The notes beneath the pieces are model-generated. The model did no database searches, was not told where the DNA came from, and was given only the letters and a program-made list of their open reading frames with translations. Made by a program: the position numbers and the translations under genes. DNA of 64,000 nt from Odobenus rosmarus divergens (Eukaryota > Chordata > Mammalia > Carnivora > Odobenidae): assembly GCF_000321225.1 (NCBI RefSeq), contig NW_004450464.1, positions 3,543,569-3,607,568 of the forward strand, given 5' to 3'. Shown in pieces: positions 44,906-57,718 of this stretch (positions are counted from its first letter, which is position 1; the number at the start of each line of letters is the position of its first letter).

Positions 44906-47900
44906 TTAGGGCTCAACATGGATCGTTTGAAAAATCCCTACACCTGTCCACGTTTTCCCTCCCACGTGGCTTAGGAGCTTGGGCGTGCAGACCCAGTTAG
45001 TCACTTGCGGTAACTCCTCTGTGCTCAGATGCAAGGTCTCTTCACAGTGAATGTTTCTGAAATCAGGATGAAGTTGGAATGCATCTCAAAATTGTGTACC
45101 TTTAATATATACGGCTTCTTCTTTCCTAAAAAGCTGGTAGGTAATCAGTGTGGGCCTAGCAACTGATAGCATTTTACAACTGAGAAAACATTCCATTTTG
45201 CTTCATGAACCGCAGAATTGATCGTAGTATCATGTATTGTTTGTGCCCCACAATTGAATAAAACTGATAAAGGTTTTGAAATATAAATATATACTCTATA
45301 AATAAAGGCTAAGGAAAGTGAGAATGTTTTAATAGGAGAAGCAAGCACTGGGGGGGTGGGGAAAGCTGCAAGAAGAATCAATGTATCAAGCATCCAGGGA
45401 GGTCAGTGAGTTCTCTTCTGATTAAATAAGACAGACAACCATCTAGCAGTGTGATTTAAGGAGTCCTGCATCCCTTCCCACCAGTCTGCGAAGATATATT
45501 ATATTCCCACCAGCTCAGTTCTTTGGGGTTAAAGCATTGTCTCCAGGTGATCACTATTAAAATGTCTAAAAATGACCCAGGAGGCATGGCACATTCACAG
45601 AGGGACCCATTAAAAAGATTAAGGGGAGGGCAGCACAGGGAGGAAATGAGACAGGAAAATGTTAATGGCGGGTCAGTGTTGTTTAAAGATCGAATGCAGA
45701 GTTTTTCAGCACCAAGCAATGCCTGCACCCCTTTGAACAGGTTCCTTAGACTAGGGCAAGCCTATGCCGCCGTGTGCTTTAGGACACCAGTCTGCCACCC
45801 CAGCCCTATCCCCCATGGCAACTGTTGCTCATCATTCCCCGGGCTCCCGTGCGAGGCCCTGAGGCTGTTTGGCATTCGTTTGGCACAAAAACACAGATTA
45901 AATCCGCTGTTATTCTTTTCTCTCTAGCCAGGAATAATGAAATTTGTATATTATTGTATCTCACATTGCAGTTTTTGTAATGTCACATACAAATCTCAGT
46001 TTATTAAATAACTCAAGAAATGAAAGTCATTCGAGAAAAATATTTTTCAATCAGTACCTATCCCTGAGAAAGAGAAGTTTCATTTTTACAACTGGTAAAA
46101 ATAATTTAACAGGGACATAATGGACATTGGATGATTACTGTCTTTGAAATGAGGATATACAGCAGTACTTAAAAATACATTATCTGTTAAGTGCTATCAA
46201 TTTAGGTGAGAGCCAGAAGCCAACATGATTGTGAACCCAAACAAAACATGGGCACAGAGACATTTATAAATATCCAGTTATTTATTAGTCATCCAGATGA
46301 TATTTTTAGATTACTATCAAAATGTTTTCCCTCAAAACCTCTTTAATAAACAGACCCGCAGACCACTGCTCTCCAAATGCCCGTGGACTTCAGTTGAAAC
46401 AGAACGGATCACATAATATTCTTCTCACTATGAGCAATGCTGGGGTCCCTTGGGCCACTGTGTCTCTTCCATCCAGGCACTTATCCCCCACTTCAAGAAA
46501 ACTACTCTGATATGATCCATATGTGTATCTTTCAGGGCTCAGCCTAAGATTCCATGTGGAAAAAAATAGTCCCACTGCTATCACTAAATAATTTGAAAAC
46601 CATGGATCTAGTATATGGGGCATCCCAAAACAATGGTCCAGCTGGAATAGAGCTTAAAGGAGTAAGAATAAGAAGAGTACCCCATTCCAACCTTACTTAC
46701 ATCACAATTTTAAATGTCCTACTTGCAGGATTATTATATGAATATAGGTGAAACATAGTTTTCTATTTCCAGGGAGTATAAAAATGAAACCCACCATTTT
46801 AAATCATAGGTAGAATACAACTCATGTTTTTTGAGATAATGGTGTGCCATGATTTGTGTTGGACAGGCATTTCTCAGCCTTGTTCTCATTCAGTCATCTG
46901 TGAGGTCTCATTTAACTTTATTTTACGGGTCAAGAAAATGAGAGATTCAAACCCCGATTCCTCTGCTTGGACCTAAAGTCATGTTCAAACTGACCATAGC
47001 GTGTTTCAAACTCTTGGAACCTCTGACATTTACTCAGTATTTTAAAGAAGTGTCTACTATACATAACTCCTTCCCCGGGGCATGTTAGGTTTGGCTTTGC
47101 CCAGAGTTAGTACCTGGGCTGGCTGACCAGTCTGACAACTCTAGCCTGTTGACCAACTGTCCCGTTTGATCCTGGACTCTTTACAGGGTGGTTTTGGCAA
47201 GGGGGAGGAGGGAGATGAGGAATCATGAAACCTTATGGCAGGATGAAACCTGAAATGTTATGTGGCGGAAAAGTGTTCCCAGGCTAAACTTGGGTTCGTT
47301 CATTGACTACTCTACACACGTCGTAAATCAGCCAGAAGAGAGTTATTTCCATATTTTAAATTGCTGCAAAAATCTCTCCAACTTCCTCATTTTGCAGATA
47401 AAAGTTCAACATCATGTGAACAGTGTATGCTGAATTTTAATGCTCACTTCAGAATTCATACTTACTCACTTGGTGGGTTTTTGACGCTCTTCTAACATAC
47501 AACGATAACCTAAATTTGTTTCCAGAATCTGTTTATTTCTGTAGCGTGAACTATTAAAATACTTCTAAGTTTCCCTTAGCCCTTTAGAAAACTAAAGAAA
47601 GAATCCCTGTTGCCTTTGAATAATATCTTGATTCTTGCTAATATCTTACTGAAATATTTCAAAAAGGGTTTAAAAATGCATTTCATAATATTTTAACCAT
47701 TCTAAGGTATGAGTTATGTTATGAATTTCATGAATCTTTTCTAAATATTGAAACTAGAAAAACCATGAGACAGAAAAACACAATTAGTAAATATTTAAAT
47801 ATCAATATTTGAAAACATCACAGAAATATGCCTTGAAAATATCTGAAGTATTAAAAGGTATAGACTCTAGAAAATCCTTAAATGAAGTCTGAGCTATATA

Positions 47901-48919
47901 AGATTTATGGCAATATTAAATATCATTTTGCCTTTTTACTTAGAGTGAAGAATTTTTAAATCTAAACACTTTGTTAAATATAAGTACTTCCAAAAATGTT
48001 TATTAATCATGTTAATATATATTTTAAGCTCCTATTTTGTAACAGGTATATCAAACATAGTTGTATTTAGGACATATAAACTTAACTCATATACCTTGTA
48101 ATTTAATAGTTATGTCTTGTTGCATAAAGCGTATTATATGTAGTTCTCTTCCCAGTCTTGGTTACAAGATGTAGTGACGTAAATATCGACATGAGATAAC
48201 ATTTTATATATCATTTTTCAGAAACTGAGAGATAAGAGCACCAAAAATATCCCACAAATCTTAAAGTTCTCAAACGATTTCTTATGTTTATGTTAGAGAA
48301 AAAATGAAGGGGGAGAGGTAGGAAGTATTTGCTATAACTCATGTTGTGATTTATTGGATGCTAATCTTAAGAATACAAGATTACATTTCAAAGGTCAGCT
48401 TTACAGGCATGAAAAACAAAGATTGTGTGTGTTTGATACTAATGAACCCTGTTTATTCAGTGGGTGAAGTCAAACAAATATTAGATTAAATCTAGATCAC
48501 CAAATGTTCTTATTAGACAAAGAGAATGCTGCTCAAAATATTTTCCCTGCATTACTGAGGTAAATAAGTTACACTGGTCAAATGGGGAGGGCAAATCATT
48601 TACAAAATTAAAATTGATTTTAATTTGTAAAAGCACAGTAGGAGAGTTTAACAGCTTTCAAAATGGGACTTTATTAGCTTTCAAACATAAGTTCATTTGG
48701 TCGGGGAGACTGCAATTTCCAAGACCTTGGGTTTATTTGGGTATTTTTCAAGCACCTTCATATGGAGAACATTACTCTTCAACTATATCCAGTTTAATTA
48801 CATACAATTTCAAGTTACTCTTGTTTCCTCTTTCCTACTTTCCTCCTTCAGTGTTGTCGATTGTGTACATCTTGGTCATTTCACTCATTCGTTTCTTTAA
48901 CAAGTGGTTCTGAAAAGCC
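44906..48919. other. Unannotated non-coding sequence
   Basis: I see no supported gene. A 134-codon frame at 45523-45927 ends next to a strong pyrimidine tract plus AG (TATTCTTTTCTCTCTAG, ending 45927), but nothing supports coding. Weak MIR-like text lies at about 46850-46985. Positions 47620-48480 are very AT-rich. Confidence 0.4.
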
Positions 48920-49015
48920 CCTTACAGTCCAGGCAGTGTGCTTGGCACCCATGATACAAAGATAAGCAAGTCATGATCCCTGTCTCCGAGGAGGCCACTG
49001 TGTAAAAACAAAGGA
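48920..49015 (-). repeat. L2 3'-end fragment, short
   Basis: 'CCAGGCAGTGTGCTTGGCAC', 'CATGATACAAAGATAAGCAA' and 'GTCATGATCCCTGTCTCC' follow the antisense L2 tail. The 146-codon minus-strand frame crossing it is not a gene. Confidence 0.55.
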
Positions 49016-51133
49016 AGGAGTGATGATTCCATGGCCATAGATGAGGGAGAGCATCAAAGCCTTGGAGACAAGTATTTCTCAGGCCAAAAAGGGAGAATCG
49101 TACACCCTGGGAGAGAATGGGGATGTAAACCCTGCAGCATGGCAGAGGCCGAGGAGGAGGAGAAGGGCAGAGGGAAGACTTGTTGGCAGGAAGTACAAGA
49201 GGAATGGCTCCTTTGCTCAAACCCAGGAGTTGGAAGCTCACTGCACAAGGATTGGGAGTCTCTGAAAGATCTCCAGCAGTGACTGAAAAACTCACTGTGT
49301 GGAGGGCGAAAGAGGCAGAGACTAAAAGCAAGAGCACAGATGGGACTGTTTAAACAGCCCCATTCCTGGTGCTGAAGCCCTTAGCTGGAGAAGCACCAGC
49401 CAGCACAGAGTGGAGGGGACACAGAGCCGTGTCACAGAGGCATGCCCCTCAGGACGTGGTGACCAGTTGAACATGTGGTGTAATCAAGATGGAGACAGCC
49501 AGCAGAACTCCCAAGTTGCTGATCCCGCCAACTAGGTGGGTAGCGCTGTCATCCATTAAGATGAGTCGTGAAAGGAAGAAAATGGTCTTAAGGGAAAGAA
49601 ATGCAATTTGGGATATAAGCTTGAGATATGTGGAAAAGCCACCTCTTTATGGAAGGCATTCATAGACTGGTGAAAGCAGGGCCAGTGATAAAAGTATCAA
49701 AAAATCTGAGCATGGGCTATTTCCTTCCCATTCGGTGAATTTCCCTCTACAGACCAAACTTGACGTTGAAAATAATGAAGCAGAATGCACAGGTATGTTT
49801 TTTAAGGAGCCAATTTTAAAAATGCATTTATTTTTTCAACAAATATTTAATCGGCCCTATTCTGTGTAAGAAAGGCAGTGAGTTTTACAATGTAATTAAC
49901 AAAGCACTGGTTACATAGCCTTGTTCTGTGCACATTTCTTTGCTTGGTTCATTAAACTCCTTCATAGTTGAGGGGGGAAAGAAAGACAAGAAACTGGCCT
50001 TCAAAATCCGAGAGCACCTGAGAGACATGATTTAAGGCAGCAATCAGAATCAAGCTACCTGCTGCTTCAGAGCTGGTCTCTCCTGGGTGGTTTTTCCCAG
50101 GATTTGCAGGGCTCTGAAGATGATCTTGAAGATAGGGTTATGTGGCCTTCTAGTAGCTTTCAGAAAAGGAATTGTTCAAAATGAATAACTATTTTAAAAA
50201 AAAATCTCTTTCCTTAAGAGCAGTGGTATTTGGTGATAAATTGAATGCTTCTCACTGAATTGAACATATCATGATCTAGATAGAAGCCTCAGCCTGAAAA
50301 AATAAATAAATAAATAAAACATGGCACCTTTTATAGTATCGCAAAATGAGCTATTTCTGATCCTTAAAGTTCTAGTTTCTGGAGAAGGAATTTCTGTTAA
50401 GTCAGGTTTCTCTTTCTGAGATATAAATGATATGTTTTCTGTAAGGCGTATCACAAAATATGCCTGTTTGGCTCATAAATTGGTAGTATTGGTTTATATC
50501 GAATAGAAATCTACATAACCATCTCTTACAAGGGAAGAACAATATCCACATATAGGAAAAGCACAGACATTTGCATCATGCTAAAAGTTAGAAAAAGAGA
50601 TACATATGTGGCGCTTAGCTCAACTCTCCTGTTTGAGACAAAGTGGAAAATATGGGAAATACTATTAGTAGAGATTCTCTCACAATTCGTGCATGGTTTA
50701 TTAGGGTTTTTTATTATTATTATTACTTGCTTTGTTTGTTTGTATGTTTTTCAGTCTGTTACGCAAATTGCCTGGCGACGTGTCCATGCAATGTCTGCAG
50801 ACAAGTTAGCTCTACTTCTAATGTTCCTTCTTGCCATTTCATTTGGAGAGAAATAGGAAATCAATAGGCTTTGAAAGAGGGGAAATTGTGTCCCATTATT
50901 ATTCTGTTACATGTTGCTGCAGTGAAGATACGAAATGGGAAGTGGTAGAATATGGAATGAATGAATGAATGAATATGGTCTGATATTTTGACATTGTGAC
51001 CTGTTTGTGAACTGAGGGCAGGACCCTGCATCCTTGGAGTGAGCGATTTTGTGGATGTATGTATGAAAGGTACTAAAACTGTTCCAGTAATGCACTCTCC
51101 TTGTAGAATCTCATCTAGTCAAGTCGCAAAAAA
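49016..51133. other. Non-coding sequence with small simple repeats
   Basis: There is no gene. (TAAA)n lies at about 50301-50318 and (GAAT)5 at 50955-50974. 'CAACAAATATTTAATCGGCC' at about 49838 is L2-like. The two overlapping frames near 50578-50867 have no recognisable domain. Confidence 0.45.
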
Positions 51134-51206
<73 letters not shown>

Positions 51207-51210
51207 TATA
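51134..51210. repeat. (AT)n microsatellite, 77 bp
   Basis: Alternating AT is broken only by two C substitutions (51147 and 51201). It is the longest simple repeat in the window, self-complementary, and likely polymorphic. Apparent Tyr-Ile repeat frames on both strands are artefacts. Confidence 0.97.
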
Positions 51211-53936
51211 AAGTCTCTGACTAAGGCGGTTTTTAGTTCTGAGACTGAAAGATTCCTTACTGAATCTCCACAAATTTCTACAAGAACCTCCCAAACCATT
51301 CCAGCCCTTTCCATCTCTCTTCCAAAACTTCCAAATTCTGATGTATAAACTGCACTTTCTTTGATGAAAAGAAGCCATTTCTTAGAAGAGAGTGTCTGTT
51401 TTTCTTGCTTACTTTCCAAGTCGTTTTTTAAAGGCTATGGTAGATGAAAATCTTTCTTTGCCATCATCTCAGAATTGTTTCACAGAAAGGAAAGGGAAGC
51501 ATTTTTGTGGGATCCCCCTCCCCTCCACTTTTGGAAATATGAATTTCCATGACCTCCTGGCTGGGAATCAGTGAGTAATATAAAAAATGACAAGGGATTC
51601 AGGGAGTTATGACAGCAATCAAAGGGTTCAAATCGATGCATTTGTCATTGCACCAAACACCCAGAGATGCCCAAGAATCAGGATCTCAAAACCAGATCGC
51701 AGAACGATCAGAACCATCATGTGGTTCTTCTGACACTCACTTTGGTTTTCATTTTTCTTTTAACTTCACCAATATGTACTTTCCCAGGCATATACTGACA
51801 CTCAATAAATATGTGTTGACCTAATCAATTAATTAAAAACATTTATTCATTTGTGTCACTAAATAATCAAAGTCCAGTGACATTATTTCTTGGTTTATGC
51901 TGAAATCTGCTAGTGGTGAAACACCATCTTAGATTTCCATTTGGTAATTTTACTGTTTTATTCTTAAAATAATTGTATATTTTTCAAGTTTTTCTTCTGC
52001 CTTTCATCTCAGTCTCCTGATAATAAATAACTTTAATATCAGATATCTCAAATATGTTTAAAAGCTCTTGAAATTCAGAGATTATTTTTATTTTTTCCAG
52101 CATTTCCTGAATATTATGGCAGAATTTTTATTTAGACACGATTACTGAAAAATGAGAAAAAATATGTAGAGATGAAAGCATGCAGAGAAGTGAAGTCCAA
52201 AAACATAAAATATTCATTGGCATGCTGTTTAAGGCTATATCCATGTGTGGAAGAACCAAATCAAGCAGAAGGGCATAATAAATACAAAATGCAGAGGAGT
52301 GGCTCCCCCATGGGAGGAGTCATATGGGAAGGAAATAAGGTGGGGTACAAAGGAAGTTTCAGAAGCAGTGGAGAGTGTTCTGTGTCTGAAGCTTGAAAGT
52401 AGGTATAATTTTTTATTTTATAGACCTTTATTATATATAATGTATGTAATACATGATAGTCTATAATACATGCCAACTATCAGTAACATTACATAGAAAT
52501 ATATCTCCATATCGAGAAATATATAAATTGTTTTATGTGTATAAAATATATCAAATAATTAAAAAAATATCAGGAGGGATGTGATAAAAACCAAAGGAAG
52601 TGCAGGGTTATACAATAGAGCAATATCAATGTCCATTTATTTTACAGAGGCAGATTTCAAATTTATTCTTAACCATTGCAAGCCTTTTTAAAAATAATAA
52701 TGGCACATAGCGATCTACTTCCAAGAAGAAGTTAAACTTTCTATTTGTTTTTAAAATGCTTATGTCCTCTAAAAACTTATTTCTGGTTTATGTGTTATTG
52801 CATGCATCCTAAACATTTAATAACATCTTTTCAATTAATAGTAAGGAAGGGAAAAATAATGTAAAATATTATTACCTGTTTTCCTTATTTCTTTTCTAAT
52901 TTTTTTGAATGAGTATGTGTTTTTTGTGCATATAAGGTTAGCTTAAGAAGTTGGCTAAGCTAATTTCTGTCTTGAGGTACAAGTAAAACTTCACAATATC
53001 AAACCCCCATTTTTTTTAAAACAAAGTTTTGTTTTTTCTGAAAATTGCCTTCAGTCAGCCATTCCACTAGAGACCAAATATCTACTTACTATACTTTGCT
53101 GAAATGCTCCTGGTTATAAAGGTCAAAAGTCAAAATCAATAAGATTTCATTCATTAAATCATAAAATGTGTTATATTTTTAGAAAAAATATATCAATACG
53201 GGTCATTTCTCAATATAGTAACTTTTCTTTCTCTTACTCTATCTACATCTCGGCATAGGATCTGACAACTGAACCTAATATCTGATATCCAGAAAATCTA
53301 AGATGTATGGTTGCATACAATGCCCTATATTGTCCACTCTTAAGAGGGTTTGAACCTATGGTGCGGCCAAGGGGCTTTTACATCAATGTACATGGCAAAA
53401 ACCCTGAAGCTTAGGGTCTTGTGCATATGGACTAGTCCCTGGTTATTCCTGGTTACTAAGCAGCAGATAAAGTTCGACTAAATTACAGTTGCTTCTGTCA
53501 TAAAAGCAGAAGAGTGGCTGTGTACTGTCATCAGATGGGATCCTGTGAGTGAGGTCACCACAGGTGACCAGTTTAGCTTCACAAGTTCATAAAATTCATT
53601 TCTTGTTTAAATTCATCTTTAGGGTGAGATGGGAAATAGTCATTCCTAGCTCTTGAACATTCCTATGTGCTATCCGGGGCATCTCCTTTCTCAATATGAA
53701 AGTGTCTAGAAATAAGAAATTAGAAGGTGCTTAATGAGCAAGCTTAAGCAAAGGAGGTTAGGTTGCTTTATAGACAATTTCATCAAGTCCCTAATAGCCA
53801 TTATTTCTGCTCCCCTCTTGGAAATGGAATTCTCTGTTTTAGGTGGTGATGCATTTCTTTTTATGCATCTCTCCTTTCTCGACATTTACCATCACCACTT
53901 AATTATATATAAGGTAAATTTTCTTTAGAATTTGTC
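51211..53936. other. Unannotated AT-rich non-coding sequence
   Basis: There is no gene and no recognised mobile element over about 2.7 kb. L2-like text near 51790-51815 ('CATATACTGACACTCAATAA') is too short to call. Confidence 0.45.
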
Positions 53937-54226
53937 TCCTGTTATATTTATTTTATTTTATTATGTTATGTTAATCACCATACAATACATCATTAGTTTT
54001 TGATGTAGTGATCCACGATTCATTGTTTTCGTATACCACCCAGTGCTCCATGCTGTACCTACCCTCCTTAATACCCATCACCAGGCTAACCCATCCCCCC
54101 ACACCCCTCCCCTCTAAAACCCTCAGTTTGTTTCTCAGAGTCCATAGTCTCTCATGGTTCATCTCTCCCTCCGATTTCTCCCCCTTCATTTTCCCTTCCT
54201 TCTCCTAATGTCCTCCATGCTATTCC

Positions 54227-55357
54227 TTATGTTCCACAAATAAGTGAAACCATATGATAATTGGCTTTCTCTGCTTGACTTATTTCACTTAGCATAATCT
54301 CCTCCAGTCCCATCCACGTTGATGTAAAAGTTGGGTATTCATCCTTTCTGATGGCTGAGTAATTGTCCATTGTATATATGGACCACATCTTCTTTGTCCA
54401 TTTCATCCGTTGAAGGGCGTCTCAGCTCTTTCCACAGTTTGGCTATTGTGATCATTGCTGCTATGAACACTGGGGTGCATATGGCCCTTCTTTTCGCTAC
54501 ATTTGTGTCTTTGGGGTAAATACCCAGGAGTGCAATTGCTGGGTCATAGGGTAGCTCTATTTTTAATTTTCTGAGGCACCTCCACACTGTTTTCCAAANN
54601 NNNNNNNNNNNNNNNNNNNNNNNNNNNNNNNNNNNNNNNNNNNNNNNNNNNNNNNNNNNNNNNNNNNNNNNNNNNNNNNNNNNNNNNNNNNNNNNNNNNN
54701 NNNNNNNNNNNNNNNNNNNNNNNNNNNNNNNNNNNNNNNNNNNNNNNNNNNNNNNNNNNNNNNNNNNNNNNNNNNNNNNNNNNNNNNNNNNNNNNNNNNN
54801 NNNNNNNNNNNNNNNNNNNNNNNNNNNNNNNNNNNNNNNNNNNNNNNNNNNNNNNNNNNNNNNNNNNNNNNNNNNNNNNNNNNNNNNNNNNNNNNNNNNN
54901 NNNNNNNNNNNNNNNNNNNNNNNNNNNNNNNNNNNNNNNNNNNNNNNNNNNNNNNNNNNNNNNNNNNNNNNNNNNNNNNNNNNNNNNNNNNNNNNNNNNN
55001 NNNNNNNNNNNNNNNNNNNNNNNNNNNNNNNNNNNNNNNNNNNNNNNNNNNNNNNNNNNNNNNNNNNNNNNNNNNNNNNNNNNNNNNNNNNNNNNNNNNN
55101 NNNNNNNNNNNNNNNNNNNNNNNNNNNNNNNNNNNNNNNNNNNNNNNNNNNNNNNNNNNNNNNNNNNNNNNNNATTTTCCCAGCACCATTTATTGAAGAG
55201 ACTGTCTTTTTTCCATTACATATTTTTTCCTGCTTTGTCGAAGATTATTTGACCATAGAGTTGAGGGTCCATATTTGGGCTCTCTATTCTGTTCCATTGG
55301 TCTATATGTCTGTTTTTGTGCCAGTACCATGCTATCTTGGTGATCACTGCTTTGTAA
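54227..55357 (-). pseudogene. LINE-1 ORF2 3' portion, disabled
   Basis: This is the C-terminal part of the LINE-1 ORF2 protein (endonuclease/reverse transcriptase), beyond the catalytic domains. From the upstream side it encodes a W-Y-W-H-K region, a W-N-R-I-E-S motif and the S-L-F-N-K-W-C-W motif (about 55190). After the gap come E-L-P-Y-D-P-A (about 54550) and G-I-Y-P-K, and the protein ends at a TAA read at 54229-54227. Two breaks are visible: an in-frame stop (TAA, 55216-55218) and a one-base shift near 54401-54404. No endonuclease or reverse-transcriptase core is present, so it cannot act. The distance across the N run fits an uninterrupted ORF2, so the gap size looks realistic. The long nominal frame through the N run is an artefact. 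Confidence 0.88.
54599..55173. other. Assembly gap (575 N)
   Basis: A run of N lies wholly inside the L1. It reflects failure to assemble a young, high-copy repeat and not a biological boundary. Confidence 1.
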
Positions 55358-55370
55358 TCCTGTTACATTT

Positions 55371-56138
55371 TAAGGTCAATGTGTTGATTTTGGGGGTATC
55401 ACCTTACACATTGTTTGAAAATTTAGGAAGTATCCCTTTTATCAAGGACGTGATTACTCATCTTCTCTTGAGTATGTCACTAGCTGAGTTAGATTATAGT
55501 TCTTTAAAGTGGAAATTTTTCATAATTACTCCACAAAGGGCAACATAAATGATAATCATTTACAAGCTGATTTGTCTGTAGTTGTGTACTTCTTTCTTAG
55601 AGCACAATAAATCATTGTATCTGCCAAAATCTCATTGGCTTGAAACAACAAGAAGTTTCCCTTTTTTCTTAGGTTTCATGCCTATTGTGAGTCAGGCAGG
55701 GACTCCGCACTGCGTGTCCTCAATCTATACCCAGGAGGACATATCAGTTGCTATCTGAAATTTTACCAGTCACTCTCACGGAGGGAAGACCGAGTTCTGG
55801 CTTTCCTTGAATGGGAAATTAATTGCTCTGTCCTGGATAAATATAACTGATGAGCCAGGATAATTCACTTATCCCCACCTGACCACAGTGGGGTCCAGGA
55901 ATTGCAGTCCTACCATGAAGCAGAAATGAAGAGAACTGGAATGATCTGGCAAACACTAATGACTCTCTTAATCATTTGTATAAAGTTCCCATCATCCCTC
56001 CTGTTGGCATATCTCTTATCTGGAAGGAGTGAAAGCCTCAAGCTGTGTCAAACAATGTTAGTGACTCCCAGGATCATGTTTTAGATTCCCATTTTCTTTT
56101 GTAGTCTTTTCTACACCAATGTTACTCAAAAACATAAA
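55371..56138. other. Unannotated sequence, possibly old repeat
   Basis: 'CTCATTGGCTTGAAACAACA' (about 55632) resembles a phrase found in some old mammalian LTR or DNA repeats, but I cannot assign a family. There is no gene. Confidence 0.35.
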
Positions 56139-56152
56139 CTGATATCTTCTTT

Positions 56153-56345
56153 TTTTTAAAAGATTTTATTTATTTATTTGAGAGAGAGAGAATGAGAGAT
56201 AGAGAGCACGAGAGGGAAGAGGGTCAGAGGGAGAAGCAGACTCCCTGCTGAGCAGGGAGCCCGATGCAGGACTCGATCCCGGGACTCCAGGATCATGACC
56301 TGAGCCGAAGGCAGTCGCTTAACCAACTGAGCCACCCAGGCGCCC
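56153..56345 (-). mobile_element. CAN-SINE, reverse orientation
   Basis: The T-tail and AAAGATTTTATTTATTTATT lie at the left, GA-repeats follow, and the head reads CTGAGCCACCCAGGCGCCC. A 14-bp duplication, CTGATATCTTCTTT, lies at 56139-56152 and 56346-56359. It is close to consensus, of the 'GGGACTCCAGGATCATGACC' subtype. Confidence 0.96.
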
Positions 56346-56649
56346 CTGATATCTTCTTTAATATAACTGAGCATTTCTCTGAATTTCCCCCTAACTTCTT
56401 TGGACTTCAGTTTGCTTCAACAGGAAACTAAAGATTCAGACTAAAGTCTCTCTTCTAAATCTTAAAGTTTTATGATTGCACTGTGGGAGTTATTAAATTG
56501 TGACATTCATAGTGTTCAGTGATGTCATTATTTATAATGTGCGTTTAGCATATTTTTAAAACAATGTATAGTTACTTAGCAGTTAGAGTGCACAGCATTA
56601 AACAGAAATAGTAAGGAATCTCACCATTATCCTCAACCTCAAAATGAGT

Positions 56650-57145
56650 GGAAACTACAATTAATGAGCTATAAGCTGTGCTGAACAATTGCTGCTTGCT
56701 CTTAGATCTGTTCCCCTTTTTCCTCTACTTGCCTCTATACAGTAGGAAACTACATTTCCCAGGATCCCTTGTGCTGTAGCCTCTGGGTCAGTGAGCCAAT
56801 CAAAGGTACTCTTGGGTCCTTAGAAGGAAAGAAGCCAGAGTATTCCTTCCTGCTCACTCTTGCTTCCTTCCTGGTGTCCCTGGCACCTTCCCTTGTGGCT
56901 CCACTTTCCACTCGGCTATGGTCCCAATTCCCAACCAAAGACTGGCTTCTGTTGTTCCATAAACTGGAGCATAGTTAGTGGCCTCCTTCTCTAATTTCTG
57001 GATCATTGCTGTATCTCCAGCTTGACTTCTCAGCAGTTCTATCAACTGCATAACTAATTCCCTGTACTAAAAATTTTCTGTTTGGAAACCACACTGCATC
57101 TAGAGTGGTTTGTCTTTTCCTGCCTAGATTGTGACTAATAAAATA
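56650..57145 (+). repeat. Possible old LTR-like repeat
   Basis: 'GGAAACTACATTTCCCAGGA' is a phrase typical of certain old LTR-class repeats, and the segment closes with 'GATTGTGACTAATAAAAT', like an ERVL-type LTR end. The middle is not recognised. The family is unresolved. Confidence 0.35.
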
Positions 57146-57398
57146 TCCCAAAACAAAATTGAAAGGTTCTAATCATTTCCTTTCAGGACTATGCTGATAC
57201 AAAAAAATACTTTTCTCTTTAAAATGAATGAGGTCAGTAAGAGAAATGAAAAGTATAGTAGACCCAGAGAAGGACAAATTGAAATATTGGTCCCACTTCT
57301 TTCTCTGTGTAGTTGTATGGCTCCAACCAAAGTACTTCACTTCCTATACTTCCTTTTCCTCATTTCTAAAAATAAAATTTTGTACTACCCCATGCAAC

Positions 57399-57718
57399 AA
57401 CATGAATGAATCTCAGAAACTTTATGCTCAGTGAAGGAAGCCAGACACATAAAAGTACATACACTAAAGTTTCATTTTTATGAAGTTCATGTAGATAAAG
57501 CTAATCTATGAAAATAGAAGTCAGAATAATGGTTGTCTTGGTGGGGGAGAAGGAGACAATAGAAATAAGGAAATTTTCCAGGCCAGTGACAGTGTTCTCC
57601 ATGGTGACTGGCATGTTGTTTACATGGGTGTATTTATTTGTACAAACTCACCAGTCACTTAAGATGAGCCCACTTCATTGTATATAATTATACCTCAATA
57701 TAAAAAAAGGAAAAATGG
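57399..57718 (+). repeat. L1M 3'-end fragment
   Basis: A clear L1M tail: 'ACAACATGAATGAATCTCAG', 'AGTGAAGGAAGCCAGACACA', 'GAAGTCAGAATAATGGTTGT', 'TTTACATGGGTGTATTTATT' and a final 'TATAATTATACCTCAATATA' plus A-rich sequence. Confidence 0.82.

Larger units (their letters stand above)
53950..55357 (-). mobile_element. Young carnivoran LINE-1, 5'-truncated, spanning an assembly gap
   Basis: A TATTTTATTTTATTATG tail region at the left is followed by antisense 3'-UTR ('TAATCACCATACAATACATC'), then the ORF2 3' end, an N run, and more ORF2. TCCTGTTATATTT (53937-53949) and TCCTGTTACATTT (55358-55370), one mismatch, form the target duplication, so both ends are visible. About 833 bp is sequenced plus 575 N, roughly 1.4 kb of a normal 6-kb L1. 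It is the same 3'-UTR subtype as the left half of the 12.8-kb block. Confidence 0.92.

Noticed and set aside
45523..45927. 134-codon plus-strand frame ending at a strong acceptor-like tract
   Set aside because: The acceptor lies at the end of the frame, not its start, so it cannot introduce it. No protein family is recognisable and an opposite-strand frame overlaps.
47140..47230. Possible fold-back DNA element around 'CCAACTGTCCCG'
   Set aside because: Only one short phrase is suggestive and no second arm was found.
48897..49337. 146-codon minus-strand frame with a hydrophobic start
   Set aside because: It overlaps an L2 tail, is Ser/Pro/Leu-rich as expected from complementary purine-rich DNA, and other frames are open over the same stretch on both strands.
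51111..51419. Frames with Tyr-Ile repeats
   Set aside because: Direct translation of the (AT)n microsatellite.
54563..55189. 208-codon open frame on the minus strand
   Set aside because: Almost entirely N. The few sequenced codons at each end are out-of-frame LINE-1 ORF2 text.
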